The notes: generated by a model not told the origin, from the sequence alone. DNA of 64,000 nt from Aestuariivita sp. (GCA_026709985.1 JAPORY010000054.1:1-64000); one strand, 5' to 3'. Positions 46,302 through 55,828 are shown, numbered from the stretch's first letter. Made by a program: numbers and translations.

Positions 46302-49300
46302 TCACAATGAAATCGTCGCATCAGGATTACCAGCCTCTAGAGCGTTCATCCATGCTAAGCACAAATCTCTAGATACATAGCTGCCATAGGCTTCGGTGTC
46401 GTTGCTTTTCTTAATTGGGAATGTGTTGAAGATGTACTTCACGTCGTCAGGATCTTTGATCCCGTAAAGATGGAAAAAGATCGCATTGAGTTTCGTGTCA
46501 ATACTCAACCGCCGTTCAGCATTCCAAACGAATGGAGGAAATACATTGCCTTTATCATCGGTGTAAGCCATGTCGAACGCAAAATAAGCTAGGTCGTGTG
46601 CTGTATAGGTTAATTCTAGCACTAATTCTCTGATAAGTTCGGACGCTGGCCGATTGCCAAAACGCTTGGAAAGAACGGATGCCGGGGGTACTATTGGAAG
46701 CTGTTCCACAATATACCAGTTAATGTTCTGCCCTTGTATTTTTTGCCTCATGATGAAATCTAATGCCACAGAATTTAGATTTGCGAGCATCATTGGAACA
46801 TAGGACTTAAAGACTGTAACATCACCATCTGGAATTAGAATACCGATAGAATTTCCAACGCCTGCAGCCGGAATTAGGCTAGCGATCAGTGTTCGCTCGT
46901 TGGTCGGTGCGGTGATCATTTTATAGCCTATAGACCATGGCGGTCGGTCTGACGGGCACTCCCTACGCAAAACCCAATATTGGGGTTCGGGAAGCCATGA
47001 TGGGTCTTGATGTTCTTCTTCACTTGTCGGAATACCCTGTGCCGGCCGATAGACATTCTCGCTATTAACATGGATGCTCGCCGCTCGATGGTCGTAGAGT
47101 TGAACCATCTTTCCTTCGTAGAGAGGCACCCATTGACCATTCGCACTGTCGTAAATGTTTTTGCCAATCGGCCAAGCCTTCTCTTGTCTAGTGAGTTGCT
47201 CTCGCGTGCGAAAATGGCTTGAGTCGTTTGTCATATGAAAATCGGTCGTGAATCGCACCGGCCACATCTTCTGCGGCTTTGCATTGGTGTGACGAACTAG
47301 AACGGGTACTCTACCATAAACATCTCGTGTGAGATTAGCATCGCGGTGCGAGCGAAAGACCGGTGCCGTCCCAGTATTAGGATTTATATTGCGAAAATCT
47401 TCGGGTGAAAGATCGAAGTATCGATCGGGATTGTTAAGTTCGTCCATCTCCTTGATAAAGGAGGCGCAGCGTGCCGTTTCGAAGCTTTTGTGGCGGCGGC
47501 CGGCAACAAAAATACTGAACTTAAAACGCGAATCTACGCCAGCGAAAAACCGCTGTGTATCGCTGTTACGCCGTCGGTTTTCAAAATCATAGAACGCCTT
47601 TAATCTTTGTTCTGAGGTTATTTTACGGAAAAAAGTGCTATTGCTTTTGTCAGATGCGATCCCCGAGGGAACCACTAGGCCGACTAATCCATCTAAATTT
47701 ATGAGAGTTAGGGAACGCTCAACGAACAGCGCATACAAGTTGATATCGCCCTTCGCCAACATAGGATAATCTCCACCTTTTCGGGCTCTTTCGCTAGCTT
47801 TTGCTGAACGTTGTTCCGCGACGATAAAGGCTTTTTTTAACGGATCTTCGGGACTCAGGGTGGCGATACGCGCCTTACGCTCGGCGGCGGTTCTTGCTCT
47901 TGCAATATCGGGCGAACGATGCTCGAACCATTCTACCTGTTGTAATTTCATTCGATCCCACGGCGGATTGCCAATTACGGCATCAAACCCCCCGCACAAG
48001 TCAAAACTTCGCCAATCATCCCAAACGCCGGGCATGCTAACTTGCCAGTTAATGAAACGCTCTTGCTGTGTAATGCGCTGCGCATCGTCCAAAATTTTCC
48101 GAAAGCACTCAAATGTTTGCTGCACGCGGCCGTTGCCGTTGGTTTTAGGTTCGACTGGCTCTTCTCCCACCGCGATTGCCATCATGTCCCCATAAGTCCC
48201 GTCAAGGTATGTCCTCAGTCCGGTCTTTTCTTGATGGTTCAAATCTAACCAGTCGAACCCTTGTCGAAGGGACATGTAGGCACTGACCGGGTGGGTCATC
48301 ATTTTCACTTCGGAAAACAATTCGGCAGATTGATGCACCTCGGCAATTTCTGCGTCCGTTAACATTTCGATTTCGGTCATGCGTTCAGCACTAGCGACGG
48401 CTTTTTTCAGCGGTTCGGACAAGAATAAATTATCGTTGTGTGATGATACCCAACTTCCAAATAGACTGTCCCCGCATCGCAAGTGATGATCTAAGAAGGA
48501 TAAGGGGGCGCCGACAGTAAAGGTATGCAGCCACAGTGATACTTTGGCCAGTTCTACGGCCATCGGGTTTTTATCAGCCCCAAAAATACATCGTTTAAGA
48601 ACCATTCGACGAACGATATGCCGGTCATCCAAGCGATCTTCGTCAACTAACCAACCATTGGCCTCTGCGTTATTTCGTATCGTATCGCGGATTGCGGCTA
48701 TTCTCTGTGCCAAAGGCGAGACGTATTCCTTCGTCACTGGGTTCGCATCAGCTGGAGATCGCGCTATAGAGGCAATCACATGATCGGCGATGTAATCGAC
48801 AACCGCCACCAAGAAATGTCCAGAACCCATAGCTGGATCACAGACTTTGATGTCCAACATACGACTTGCCGGATCCAAGGAAGCGATATCCTCAAGGTTG
48901 GATTGCTCATGTGATGAGGTTATTTTGTCTTCGAAACGATCGACGCAACGCCGAAGAAGAGGCTCAATTGTTTCAATCAGAACCCTTTGAACGATGTCAT
49001 CCGGCGTATAGTAACTTCCGGAATTTTTGCGTGCATATGGATTAAGGCGAATCGCGATTTCGGTACCCTGCCGCACGAGATCATATTCCATGATTCGTTC
49101 ATAAATCGAGCCGAGGTGTTGTACCGAGAGATCACGGTAGTTTATGTACTTCCGTTCACCTGAGGTATGTTCAAAGGAAAGAGCTTCGATAATCGGTGCT
49201 ATTGCAACATCAGACAAACGCAACTCGCTAAGAATGGGCGGGTATCCCTCTTCAAACAAACCACCGTTATACGGCGGTAATCCAATTGCCTGATCTCCAG

Positions 49301-50381
49301 CTGCAAGGCACAAGAACAAACCTTCTAAGCGAGCCCAGTATGATTGTATTCTAGAAGAATAGGAGGGGCTGTTGGTGCCATCTTCACCGACATCGCGTCG
49401 CAATTTGCGAACGCTATATCGAAAATAACGCTTATCCCAAACGGGAAGTAGGTTGCGATCTTCTGCGAAGAATAGAAACAACAAGCGATAGAGCAGAATG
49501 AGTGTGCCAGTACGAACATCGGCGAGATCGGAATCGGGTCTTGAACTAGCAATAGCCTTCGCCAGTTGTGGAAAAACCGTGCTGAATACCCGCTCTGACA
49601 AATCGTCGGCAATGCGGGCTTCGTAGTTCCGCCCTTCAGTAATGGCTCGTAAATGAAAGGTTGGGGTATCACTAGTCGATGACACAAAACTGTCGCGGCG
49701 AAAAACGAGAAAAAAGACCTTGAGCCAGTGGTTTCGATTGTGGCCATTTGCATCCTCGGGCCGCGGTGCTATTTCGGGAAAATTAAGAATTTTTTCTAAA
49801 TTGATCTCAAGAAAATCTTCGGAAACGGAACGAGCTTTGCCGTAATAGAGGCGCCAATGGCGACCGTTCGTTAGTATCCCCCATTGCAGTTTTCCGTCCG
49901 TTATGACGTCGGCTCGCCGCAAGTATCGTAATATTTGCGAAGATGGCGGTGCCACGGATGTCGCAGTATCAAGAGGACGCTTGTCTAAGAGAACATTCCA
50001 GCGCTTGGCTTCCAAGAGAGCAGTTCCATGCTCGTAGCGTTGCGCTTCCTGTTTCCTACTTTGCGCGTCTTGAATATCTTTGGAAGAGGCGAATAAGAGT
50101 TGGTCCGGGACATCGTGGCGGCCCCATGGCGACATATTGTGTTCGTAGAGAAATTCCTTCCATCCGAGCAAGCCGAGAATTGGTCGAATTATGTCTTGCT
50201 TGGTTTGCTCCTCGTTCAGGGAATATAGGTCCAGGTTTTGTGAAAGTATCGTGTTCAAACTCGTTACGAATTCGGAAACTTCATTGTCGGGACATTTCTT
50301 CCAGTCTTCTAGATCAATAATGGTTGATTCCAGAAAGCCGGCGGTGAATAGACTGCCTTGGAAGGGCGACTCGGGTTTCAT
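46302..50381 (-). CDS. Single-chain restriction-modification enzyme (Eco57I/type IIG-like)
   Basis: A 1359-residue protein combining nuclease and methyltransferase. N-terminal PD-(D/E)XK site: RHDVPDQLLFA and later TALLEAKRWN (about 90-150). The amino-methyltransferase core has motif I DPAMGSGHFLVAVVDYI (about 515) and motif IV GNPPWDRM (about 804), gamma-class order, indicating N6-adenine methylation. The C-terminal third (LWHTF... onward, with YGSYVSRDLC near the end) should hold the target recognition domain. Such enzymes work alone as type IIG/IIL systems; related methylases also serve in BREX/DISARM, but no partners of those systems are present. ATG 50381 is used. No frameshift seen. Confidence 0.82.
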   Translation of the reverse strand: MKPESPFQGSLFTAGFLESTIIDLEDWKKCPDNEVSEFVTSLNTILSQNLDLYSLNEEQTKQDIIRPILGLLGWKEFLYEHNMSPWGRHDVPDQLLFASSKDIQDAQSRKQEAQRYEHGTALLEAKRWNVLLDKRPLDTATSVAPPSSQILRYLRRADVITDGKLQWGILTNGRHWRLYYGKARSVSEDFLEINLEKILNFPEIAPRPEDANGHNRNHWLKVFFLVFRRDSFVSSTSDTPTFHLRAITEGRNYEARIADDLSERVFSTVFPQLAKAIASSRPDSDLADVRTGTLILLYRLLFLFFAEDRNLLPVWDKRYFRYSVRKLRRDVGEDGTNSPSYSSRIQSYWARLEGLFLCLAAGDQAIGLPPYNGGLFEEGYPPILSELRLSDVAIAPIIEALSFEHTSGERKYINYRDLSVQHLGSIYERIMEYDLVRQGTEIAIRLNPYARKNSGSYYTPDDIVQRVLIETIEPLLRRCVDRFEDKITSSHEQSNLEDIASLDPASRMLDIKVCDPAMGSGHFLVAVVDYIADHVIASIARSPADANPVTKEYVSPLAQRIAAIRDTIRNNAEANGWLVDEDRLDDRHIVRRMVLKRCIFGADKNPMAVELAKVSLWLHTFTVGAPLSFLDHHLRCGDSLFGSWVSSHNDNLFLSEPLKKAVASAERMTEIEMLTDAEIAEVHQSAELFSEVKMMTHPVSAYMSLRQGFDWLDLNHQEKTGLRTYLDGTYGDMMAIAVGEEPVEPKTNGNGRVQQTFECFRKILDDAQRITQQERFINWQVSMPGVWDDWRSFDLCGGFDAVIGNPPWDRMKLQQVEWFEHRSPDIARARTAAERKARIATLSPEDPLKKAFIVAEQRSAKASERARKGGDYPMLAKGDINLYALFVERSLTLINLDGLVGLVVPSGIASDKSNSTFFRKITSEQRLKAFYDFENRRRNSDTQRFFAGVDSRFKFSIFVAGRRHKSFETARCASFIKEMDELNNPDRYFDLSPEDFRNINPNTGTAPVFRSHRDANLTRDVYGRVPVLVRHTNAKPQKMWPVRFTTDFHMTNDSSHFRTREQLTRQEKAWPIGKNIYDSANGQWVPLYEGKMVQLYDHRAASIHVNSENVYRPAQGIPTSEEEHQDPSWLPEPQYWVLRRECPSDRPPWSIGYKMITAPTNERTLIASLIPAAGVGNSIGILIPDGDVTVFKSYVPMMLANLNSVALDFIMRQKIQGQNINWYIVEQLPIVPPASVLSKRFGNRPASELIRELVLELTYTAHDLAYFAFDMAYTDDKGNVFPPFVWNAERRLSIDTKLNAIFFHLYGIKDPDDVKYIFNTFPIKKSNDTEAYGSYVSRDLCLAWMNALEAGNPDATISL

Positions 50382-50625
50382 AAGCGACTACCGTGCAGAA
50401 CGCGGCAATGCGCTCGAAAGAATATGCAAACCCTTCACCCCTTGAACCGCTTAATACTGTTCTTCTTCAGCCCGTTGCTAGATTGCCCGGTGTTGTTTCG
50501 TGCCGAACCTTTCGACGCAAATTTCGACAATTCAATCCGTTTGCTCGTTTTGGTCGCTCTTGTCGAGCAAGGGCGGATGCTAGGCAGCCTCGGAAGGCTG
50601 CGCAGACGTCGGCTTTCCTAAGGCC

Positions 50626-50739
50626 TTAATCTGAACCAGACAAGCCAACACCGCCGTCGTCCTTACTTAGATGTCGTCGACAACTTCGGGAAAGGCGTAT
50701 GGCTTCGCCCTGTTTCAGATACTCTAGGAGTGTTGTCAT
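50626..50739 (-). CDS. Possible 37-residue peptide gene
   Basis: Frame MTTLLEYLKQGEAIRLSRSC... with AGAG about 11 bases upstream; amphipathic start, basic middle, Gly-rich end. It is unrecognised. A strong stem (50584-50590 with 50595-50601, GCAGCCT/AGGCTGC, 4-base loop) follows 25 bases downstream but lacks a T-run. The surrounding 50382-50951 hold nothing else I can support. Confidence 0.25.
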   Translation of the reverse strand: MTTLLEYLKQGEAIRLSRSCRRHLSKDDGGVGLSGSD

Positions 50740-50951
50740 ATCATAGTATCTCTTGAAGGCCGTCTATTCGAAATCGACACTTGACTTGATGAACAAAGTC
50801 CTTGCGTCAGCTTCCGTGTTCGCTTTTCGCGACGCAATAGTCACAAGTTGCCACCAAGCAGTCGCCCATTCCCACGACCCAACGGGGGGTTAAGCTTGTA
50901 TCCTGACTTGACCCTCACACCTGCGCCTTTGCCTCGCCGTTCCACAGCCTC

Positions 50952-51038
50952 TTAAGCACTGACAACGCTTGAAGCAATTTTATGGTTCCGTTCCAAAACC
51001 TTCTTCTTTATCTCTACAACTTTGCCTTTTTCCTGCAT
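50952..51038 (-). CDS. Possible 28-residue Lys-rich peptide gene
   Basis: MQEKGKVVEIKKKVLERNHK... starts 2 bases beyond the end of the broken protease gene, in tandem orientation. It may be a small translationally coupled gene or random. No family recognised. Confidence 0.25.
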   Translation of the reverse strand: MQEKGKVVEIKKKVLERNHKIASSVVSA

Positions 51039-51039
51039 T

Positions 51040-51940
51040 TCAGAAATGCCCCCTTGTATAAACAAAGGATGTTGAATTGTTCTTGTAGACATAGTCCCGC
51101 GGCAATTCGAAACATCCCTGGATTGTCTGACATAACTTAACATCTTCTTCAAGGTTATTGATCTTCAATCCAACCGTATCGCGTAACGTGGCCGCGTCAA
51201 TCCCGCGGCCATGGGTACGTCATTTTCTGGATCACTGAGTAGTTCCGCGATTTCGCGCGTCGGCGTCTCCTTCAGATCCGGTGTCACTTCCGTGTTATAT
51301 GTTTCTGTCTTTCTCCAGTTCTTGAATTTGTATTGTGTGAGCCACTTCTTGAGAAGATCAATTAACAAATCTTTCCCCTGTTCAAATTGATGCAATTCAC
51401 CCAAGTCCAACTTGACTAACAATGCATATTCAGCCGTCGACAACTCACCATTTTTTGCTTTGTCATTGAGTCGTTCGTATTGATTTAGGTAGGATAATGC
51501 CGGGACCAACTGCCCCTCCCTTTCGATTTGAGGGTCAATTGGGCCTAAACAAGAAAAATGATCCATCATAATCTTGTCTACACTTAAGGCGAAAATGTTC
51601 CAGCAGATATCGCCCAGTCCGGGACAATGACAATCACTTCCTGATATATGGGGCGGATCACCGCAACCATTCGTTCCACGACCTTGACCACTCTCCCGGG
51701 TGTGTCAAGGATAATGGTAATAGCCCGCTTGTGTTCCTGAAGTGTTTCGATGGCTCGACGCAACCGATGTTCTAGCCCTTGAACAATTGGGCTGATAATT
51801 GTGACCAAATCGGTGTCAAGCTTTTGACCAATATCAATAAGACACTGTGTCAAGTGACACTTTATATGATTATCCAAAGGGTCGAGAACTATCTCGATCC
51901 AAAGCAAAGGGAATCCGTCAGTATCATCCGTCCAGGACAT
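51040..51940 (-). pseudogene. Frameshifted SDH-type (ClpP/SppA-like) serine protease
   Basis: Three consecutive frames together read as one SDH_sah-family serine protease, a ClpP/SppA-like fold. Frame 1 (51940-51584) ends VPDWAISAGTFSP, containing the expected nucleophile Ser in DWAxSAGT. A one-base deletion near 51590 shifts to the frame reading FALSVDKIMMDHFSCLGPID (to about 51215). A second lesion near 51215 shifts to HGRGIDAATLRDTVGLK ... and a stop at 51040. DTPGRVV has Arg where DTPGGVV is usual. Either a decayed gene or two sequencing errors; two independent breaks plus the Arg change favour decay. Confidence 0.75.
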
Positions 51941-52107
51941 GGCCTACCCCTCATCGGACAAGGGGACACACCCCGAGGGGTTTCAGGATTGTCCGATGAT
52001 CACAGATGAAAACAGCCTCCGTGATCTAATGAAAGCGAATTGATTGCTGGTATCTGGAAGTATCGCCAATATGGAGCACATTTTGCCATATCTTCGCCAG
52101 TGAAGGC

Positions 52108-52168
52108 AAGCACATTTTGGAGCGAAATCAACACTTTAAATCACAAAAAGGGGTTTCCTCGCGGACAC
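52108..52168. repeat. Left 61-bp direct repeat (possible att-like end)
   Basis: It aligns without gaps to 57795-57855 with 57 of 61 positions identical by eye (shared core ACTTTAAATCACAAAAAGGG). The two copies bound 5.7 kb holding the S26 peptidase, duplicated small genes and apeA. They could be attachment or element-end repeats, or a recombination scar. No integrase lies between them. Confidence 0.7.
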
Positions 52169-52203
52169 CATTTAGTTCTTTTACGCACAAAGAGATCACC
52201 GCC

Positions 52204-52389
52204 ATGGCGACCAGCAGCAGCCCCGATAATACCAACGGCAGCGCACTGGCGGCGGGCCTCAGGCACATCACCGCGGCCGCCGGTTCAGGCAAAACGACTT
52301 TCGCATGGCATCCCGCCGCGCAGCAACTGGCGCAAATGTTACACCCGTCGCTCCAGCACGAAAGAGGACAACTAGCAATGGCCTTCTAA
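52204..52389 (+). CDS. Short fragment with P-loop-like motif
   Basis: A 61-codon frame beginning MATSSSPDNTNGSALAAGL, with AGAGAT upstream and a P-loop-like string AAAGSGKTT at about residues 25-33. It ends abruptly at 52389. It looks like the N-terminus of a larger ATPase cut off shortly after the loop, but chance cannot be ruled out. Confidence 0.3.
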   Translation: MATSSSPDNTNGSALAAGLRHITAAAGSGKTTFAWHPAAQQLAQMLHPSLQHERGQLAMAF

Positions 52390-52530
52390 GAAGTACTTTT
52401 ATGGTTGCAACCCATGCTTGCGATCGTGTAGGCATACCGATTGCTCGTTTACCAACGAGAATTAACTGCGATCTTGGAGTCCCTGCCAGCGCTCGCGAGA
52501 TACCAGATCTAAACACGAGGGGAACTAGTC

Positions 52531-52830
52531 ATGACGAGAGCTGAGCAATTCGCAAAATCCGAGGGCTTCCGCGAGGGGACCCCCCATCCATTAAAAGTCG
52601 ATGAGTACTTTTGGGAGGAGGGCGAGGGCTATTGGACCACCATCGCCAACAAAAGTGGACACTTTAATCCTGCCGACTGCACATTGGAAAATTCCTATAT
52701 TTACCGGATCAAATCGGAGCAGTCGCCGTTTGGCGAGTATTTGATGCGCTACGAATTTGAGGACGGCAGCGCCATTGTGTTCCGCGATCACAATTGGGCA
52801 TTTGGGATTATCCGCGGCCGAGATCGCTGA
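52531..52830 (+). CDS. Hypothetical protein, 99 residues
   Basis: Acidic soluble protein (EYFWEEGEGYWTTIANKSGH, SPFGEYLMRYEFEDGSAIVF, ending RDHNWAFGIIRGRDR). A GAGGGGA lies 9 bases before ATG. The middle resembles small single-domain proteins with alternating beta strands; family not recognised. In another frame a TTG near the end opens a further 38-codon stretch (ending KIVPLN), so a frameshifted C-terminus is possible. First gene of a plus-strand run to apeA. Confidence 0.6.
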   Translation: MTRAEQFAKSEGFREGTPHPLKVDEYFWEEGEGYWTTIANKSGHFNPADCTLENSYIYRIKSEQSPFGEYLMRYEFEDGSAIVFRDHNWAFGIIRGRDR

Positions 52831-53010
52831 CCCCGATATCCGCCTCCGGTGGCAACAAGGTCCCGCCCTCGAATTACCGATGCCGTATACGGATCGCAAA
52901 ATCGTCCCGCTCAACTAGTAGGCGGCCAATATGGCGGGGCGTTAGCGTTCGTGCGGTAATGAATGCTATGCCGCATCGGTCGTGACTGGAGATGGTAAAC
53001 CCACGGAAGC

Positions 53011-53466
53011 ATGATGAACGTCGCTCAACTCAAACCGAGATGGCAAAAACCGGCCTGCCGTCGCGAGGCGAAAGATCGGCTACCTGACGACGCCGTATTT
53101 GTCCTGTGGGAGAAATTAACCGACCGTCCAGCGACCGAGTTGCAATTCGGCCCTAGAGAGACCTTGTTGGTCACGAAGATACGGCACAAACTGGGTATCG
53201 CGAGCCCAGTGCCCGACCAATGGCCGCAGAACATCGCTCCTTGGAGTAATGAGCAATTAGACGCCGCTACTCCAGAAGCAGTGAGCCTTGTCCGCCGAAT
53301 TTACGAGTGGTGGCTAAGATTGTTCGCCCACCCACGAACCCGCTTAGAGACCTTAGCCTGGCACCGCCAGCAATGGTATCACTCGCGTTGGCGCTGGCGA
53401 TTGCACGCCCTGCGGCGGACACTGCGGGGGGCGCCGACCGGAATCCTCCCAGTTAATCGAAGGTAG
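53011..53466 (+). CDS. Hypothetical protein, 151 residues
   Basis: Basic, Trp/Arg-rich protein (RIYEWWLRLFAHPRTRLETL, WHRQQWYHSRWRWRLHALRR) without membrane segments. It directly abuts the peptidase gene, whose start codon follows its stop without a gap. The Trp-Arg-rich tail suggests nucleic-acid binding or membrane-surface contact. Unknown family; position beside a TraF-like peptidase hints at a transfer-related role. Confidence 0.55.
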   Translation: MMNVAQLKPRWQKPACRREAKDRLPDDAVFVLWEKLTDRPATELQFGPRETLLVTKIRHKLGIASPVPDQWPQNIAPWSNEQLDAATPEAVSLVRRIYEWWLRLFAHPRTRLETLAWHRQQWYHSRWRWRLHALRRTLRGAPTGILPVNRR

Positions 53467-53952
53467 TTGACCAATACTATTCACCAAATGGGCACTTGGT
53501 ATTCCACTCTCACCTGCCACGTTAGAATCCCAATGGGGTTGGTGATCGCGACCGTACTATTAGCGGCCGCAACGCTTGCGGTCGCCACCGCCGTTGGCCA
53601 TGGCTGGATCATCGGCAATGCCACACCCTCAGTTCCGCGCGGGGTGTATTTGCGCAGCAGCCCCGAAGCGGCTTCGCATGTAAGTTTTTGTTTAGACACG
53701 CATCATCGCGAACTACGACTCTACGATAACTATTGTCGACCCGAACAACCGACAGCGACGCGAATTCTCAAACGCATAGAGAGGAAACTCCCTAACGGTC
53801 AGCTAATCGTCCGCGGCAATACCGAACGGTCTCTTGATAGTCGATTGCTAGGGCCAATCGCCATGTCCCGCATTCAAGGTTGGTGGCGCCCGCTCGTGGT
53901 TATTGATCCAATTGCGGCAACATACCCGACGGAAGGGCCGCATGACGGATAA
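53467..53952 (+). CDS. S26-family (TraF-like) signal peptidase
   Basis: A 161-residue protein from TTG 53467, or 154 from ATG 53488. One membrane helix (GLVIATVLLAAATLAVATAV, about 24-43) is followed by the nucleophile region TPSVPRGVYLR (Ser). The Ser-Lys dyad lysine is probably in RILKRIERKLPNG, and box E-like DSRLLGPI follows. TraF proteins of Ti-type plasmids process conjugative pilin and sit beside tra genes, so this is a sign of conjugative ancestry, although no pilin, relaxase or coupling protein remains. Overlaps the next gene by 11 bases. Confidence 0.7.
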   Translation: MTNTIHQMGTWYSTLTCHVRIPMGLVIATVLLAAATLAVATAVGHGWIIGNATPSVPRGVYLRSSPEAASHVSFCLDTHHRELRLYDNYCRPEQPTATRILKRIERKLPNGQLIVRGNTERSLDSRLLGPIAMSRIQGWWRPLVVIDPIAATYPTEGPHDG

Positions 53953-54865
53953 GGATCCAACTGCAGCGCTTCACCTCCAACTGGAAGTGGAGGACGAACT
54001 GTGCCGAATATATTGGAAGGAGCGCCGCCGTATTCTTACTGCGGCGCACAAAGCCCGATGGTTCGAGCGGCGGGTATTGAAGGCCGATATGCTGGTCGGA
54101 ATGCGGTCAATCGTTGCCGCAAGAGACCGATCACCCTCACGGTTGGCCAGACTCTCTAACCAACTGAAAAACCACCATAGTGAGTTTACGACCATCACCG
54201 CGTTTATGGCTTCGCGGAGTAGCGATTCCCCCGCTACTGATTGGCCGAGCGATGCCAATGTGTCGCCGTCGAATGACGGCAGAATTACCCAAGCGTTGCA
54301 AAAATCAGAGACCCGGTTCATGAAGCTAGTCGAAAAAGCGGGTTGGCTCAAAGTCCATATCCCGACGCGAGATATTATCACCGGGCTTACGGCGGTCCTC
54401 GCTTTCGAACCTTATCCAGCGTCGACGTGGTCACAACTGAAGCAGAAGCGTAACCGCCGCGCCGCCCGATCACGGGGCAATGACGTCCGTAGGAAAGTGC
54501 TGTTGGGCGGCTTTGTCGTTGCGCAGTGCCGGTACAAACCCGATCTTCATCAGGCTGTCGCGAGCGACATCAAGGACTACTTATCCGAGCATCCCAGGCC
54601 ACATATTGCCGAGAGGAACATCGCCGCCTTGGCGGGGTTTCTCGCCGATCCGCACGACGGCGGCGTGAGCGATAAGAACCAAGATACGGCTCCTGATCAA
54701 GCGCGGGCCCGGAATCACCGGCAAATTCTGCTCGGAACATGGGTGCTAGCCCGCAAAGATGATAATCTCGCGATCGCGAAGCTCATTGAGGAGGAATTAG
54801 AGGGGTTTTTGGCAGAATCGCCGGTGAAGGTATCGCCAGCGATGTTTCAGGACTTGCTGAATTAA
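53942..54865 (+). CDS. Unknown protein with two LLG-type repeats, possibly mobilisation-related
   Basis: A 307-residue basic protein starting at ATG 53942 inside the peptidase 3' end. The C-terminal third contains two copies of a ~50-residue unit: RRKVLLGGFVVAQCRYKPDL ... and RQILLGTWVLARKDDNLAIA ..., each ending in a helix plus a Pro-containing turn (SEHPRPHIAE; AESPVKVSPA). This unit resembles the RxxLLGxxVLA segment of plasmid mobilisation/TraD-like proteins; that link is from memory and tentative. The N-terminal half is helical and charged. Its C-terminal part is duplicated at 55466. Confidence 0.6.
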   Translation: MTDKDPTAALHLQLEVEDELCRIYWKERRRILTAAHKARWFERRVLKADMLVGMRSIVAARDRSPSRLARLSNQLKNHHSEFTTITAFMASRSSDSPATDWPSDANVSPSNDGRITQALQKSETRFMKLVEKAGWLKVHIPTRDIITGLTAVLAFEPYPASTWSQLKQKRNRRAARSRGNDVRRKVLLGGFVVAQCRYKPDLHQAVASDIKDYLSEHPRPHIAERNIAALAGFLADPHDGGVSDKNQDTAPDQARARNHRQILLGTWVLARKDDNLAIAKLIEEELEGFLAESPVKVSPAMFQDLLN

Positions 54866-54931
54866 AGCCGAATATTGAGAGTATCTTGACCTGAATTAAC
54901 GAGGGCTATAGAGGTGGATCAGTAGGATTTA

Positions 54932-55171
54932 ATGATGATGGAAGAACACGACAACGCATTGGCGATTGCCAAACTGGAAGGTGATCTCCGCGGAGAGATC
55001 AGGGCACTGGAGGAGCGCATGGAAACGAAGCAAGCGGAATACCGCACCGATATCGCGCGGTTGGCAGAGCAAGCCGCAAGTAGGCATACGCAGCTGATCT
55101 TGGCCATCGCGGGGATGCTCGCCCTCGCGGTGGCGGTCCTCGGCTTTCTGATCGGTTTGCCAACCGAGTAG
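54932..55171 (+). CDS. Small coiled-coil protein with C-terminal membrane helix
   Basis: 79 residues (three possible ATGs in a row at 54932). Coiled coil KLEGDLRGEIRALEERMETK (about 14-45), then a membrane helix LILAIAGMLALAVAVLGFLI. The layout matches phage XhlA/holin-accessory proteins and the unrelated-sequence protein at 22903 in the other island. GAGGTGGATCAGTAGGA upstream includes an AGGA. Unit 1 copy of the tandem duplication. Confidence 0.65.
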   Translation: MMMEEHDNALAIAKLEGDLRGEIRALEERMETKQAEYRTDIARLAEQAASRHTQLILAIAGMLALAVAVLGFLIGLPTE

Positions 55172-55185
55172 CTTGAGCCTTGAGC

Positions 55186-55324
55186 CGCCAAAACTGGGCA
55201 AATTAGGCTACAACCGCTCGAAATCAAGCTAAACTGGTCACGAGAGGTGCTCGCACGCGTCGTTCGTGGGCAAAATACCCTTGTGACTCGCAACGAACGC
55301 AACGCTAGAGCACCTGTTTTGGCG
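55186..55324. ncRNA. Structured element, copy 1
   Basis: Nested inverted repeats: CGCCAAAAC (55186-55194) with GTTTTGGCG (55316-55324); AGGTGCTC (55245-55252) with GAGCACCT (55308-55315); inner GCGTCGTTCGT (55257-55267) with ACGAACG-CA-ACGC (55293-55305). In copy 2 the inner stem has changed to CGCTCAT/ATGAGCG, that is, two base pairs replaced by two other complementary pairs. Such compensatory change argues that the fold itself is kept. It could be a small RNA, an elaborate terminator (GTTTT follows the middle stem) or a folded DNA site. Confidence 0.55.
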
Positions 55325-55465
55325 CTATTTGGTGGTCTTTGCTCATTTTCGACCTCTTAAGCAGGTCGTCAGGGACAATCCTCCAAGGCAAGCCATTCCA
55401 TTCAACGCCGTCCAACTCTCTCCCACCGGATTTAGGACGGGTACCGCCCCACTGCTTAAAGAAGA

Positions 55466-55828
55466 ATGTGGTTCCATGACCACAAACACTTGGTCAACAA
55501 ACCCGATCTTCATAAGGCTGTCGCGAGCGACATTGAGGGCTATTTATCCGATCATCCAAGGCCTGATATTGCCGAACAGAACATCGCCGCCATGGCGGGC
55601 TTTCTCGCGGATCCCCACGACGCCGGTGTGAACGCTACCGAGAAAGAAGCATCACTGAATGCGGCAAAAGCGCGTAATCATCGACAAATTCTACTCGGAG
55701 CGTGGTTGCTCGCCCGCAAAGATGATAATCCCGCGGTCGAGAAGTCCATTGAGGCGGAACTAGCGGGGTTTCTGGCCGAATCGCCGGTGAAGGTATCGCC
55801 GTCGATGTTTCAAGACTTGCTGAATTGA
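55466..55828 (+). pseudogene. N-truncated duplicate of the LLG-repeat gene
   Basis: 120 codons from ATG 55466; from about codon 12 (KPDLHKAVASDIEGYLSDHP) it matches the last ~110 residues of the protein at 53942 and ends identically (FQDLLN). It keeps one and a half of the two repeats and lacks the helical N-terminus. The frame is open, so a short protein could be made, but no good ribosome site is seen. Most likely a duplication by-product. Confidence 0.6.

Larger units (their letters stand above)
51941..52530. other. Left boundary region of the repeat-bounded segment
   Basis: Upstream of the protease pseudogene (divergent side) no intact gene is seen. It contains the left 61-bp direct repeat (52108-52168) and a short fragment-like frame at 52204-52389. 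A small repeated string AGCACATTTTG occurs at 52073 and 52109. Confidence 0.4.

Noticed and set aside
55238..55324. Structured element considered as an integron attC site
   Set aside because: No GTTRRRY/RYYYAAC core pair at the stem base and no cassette or integrase context.
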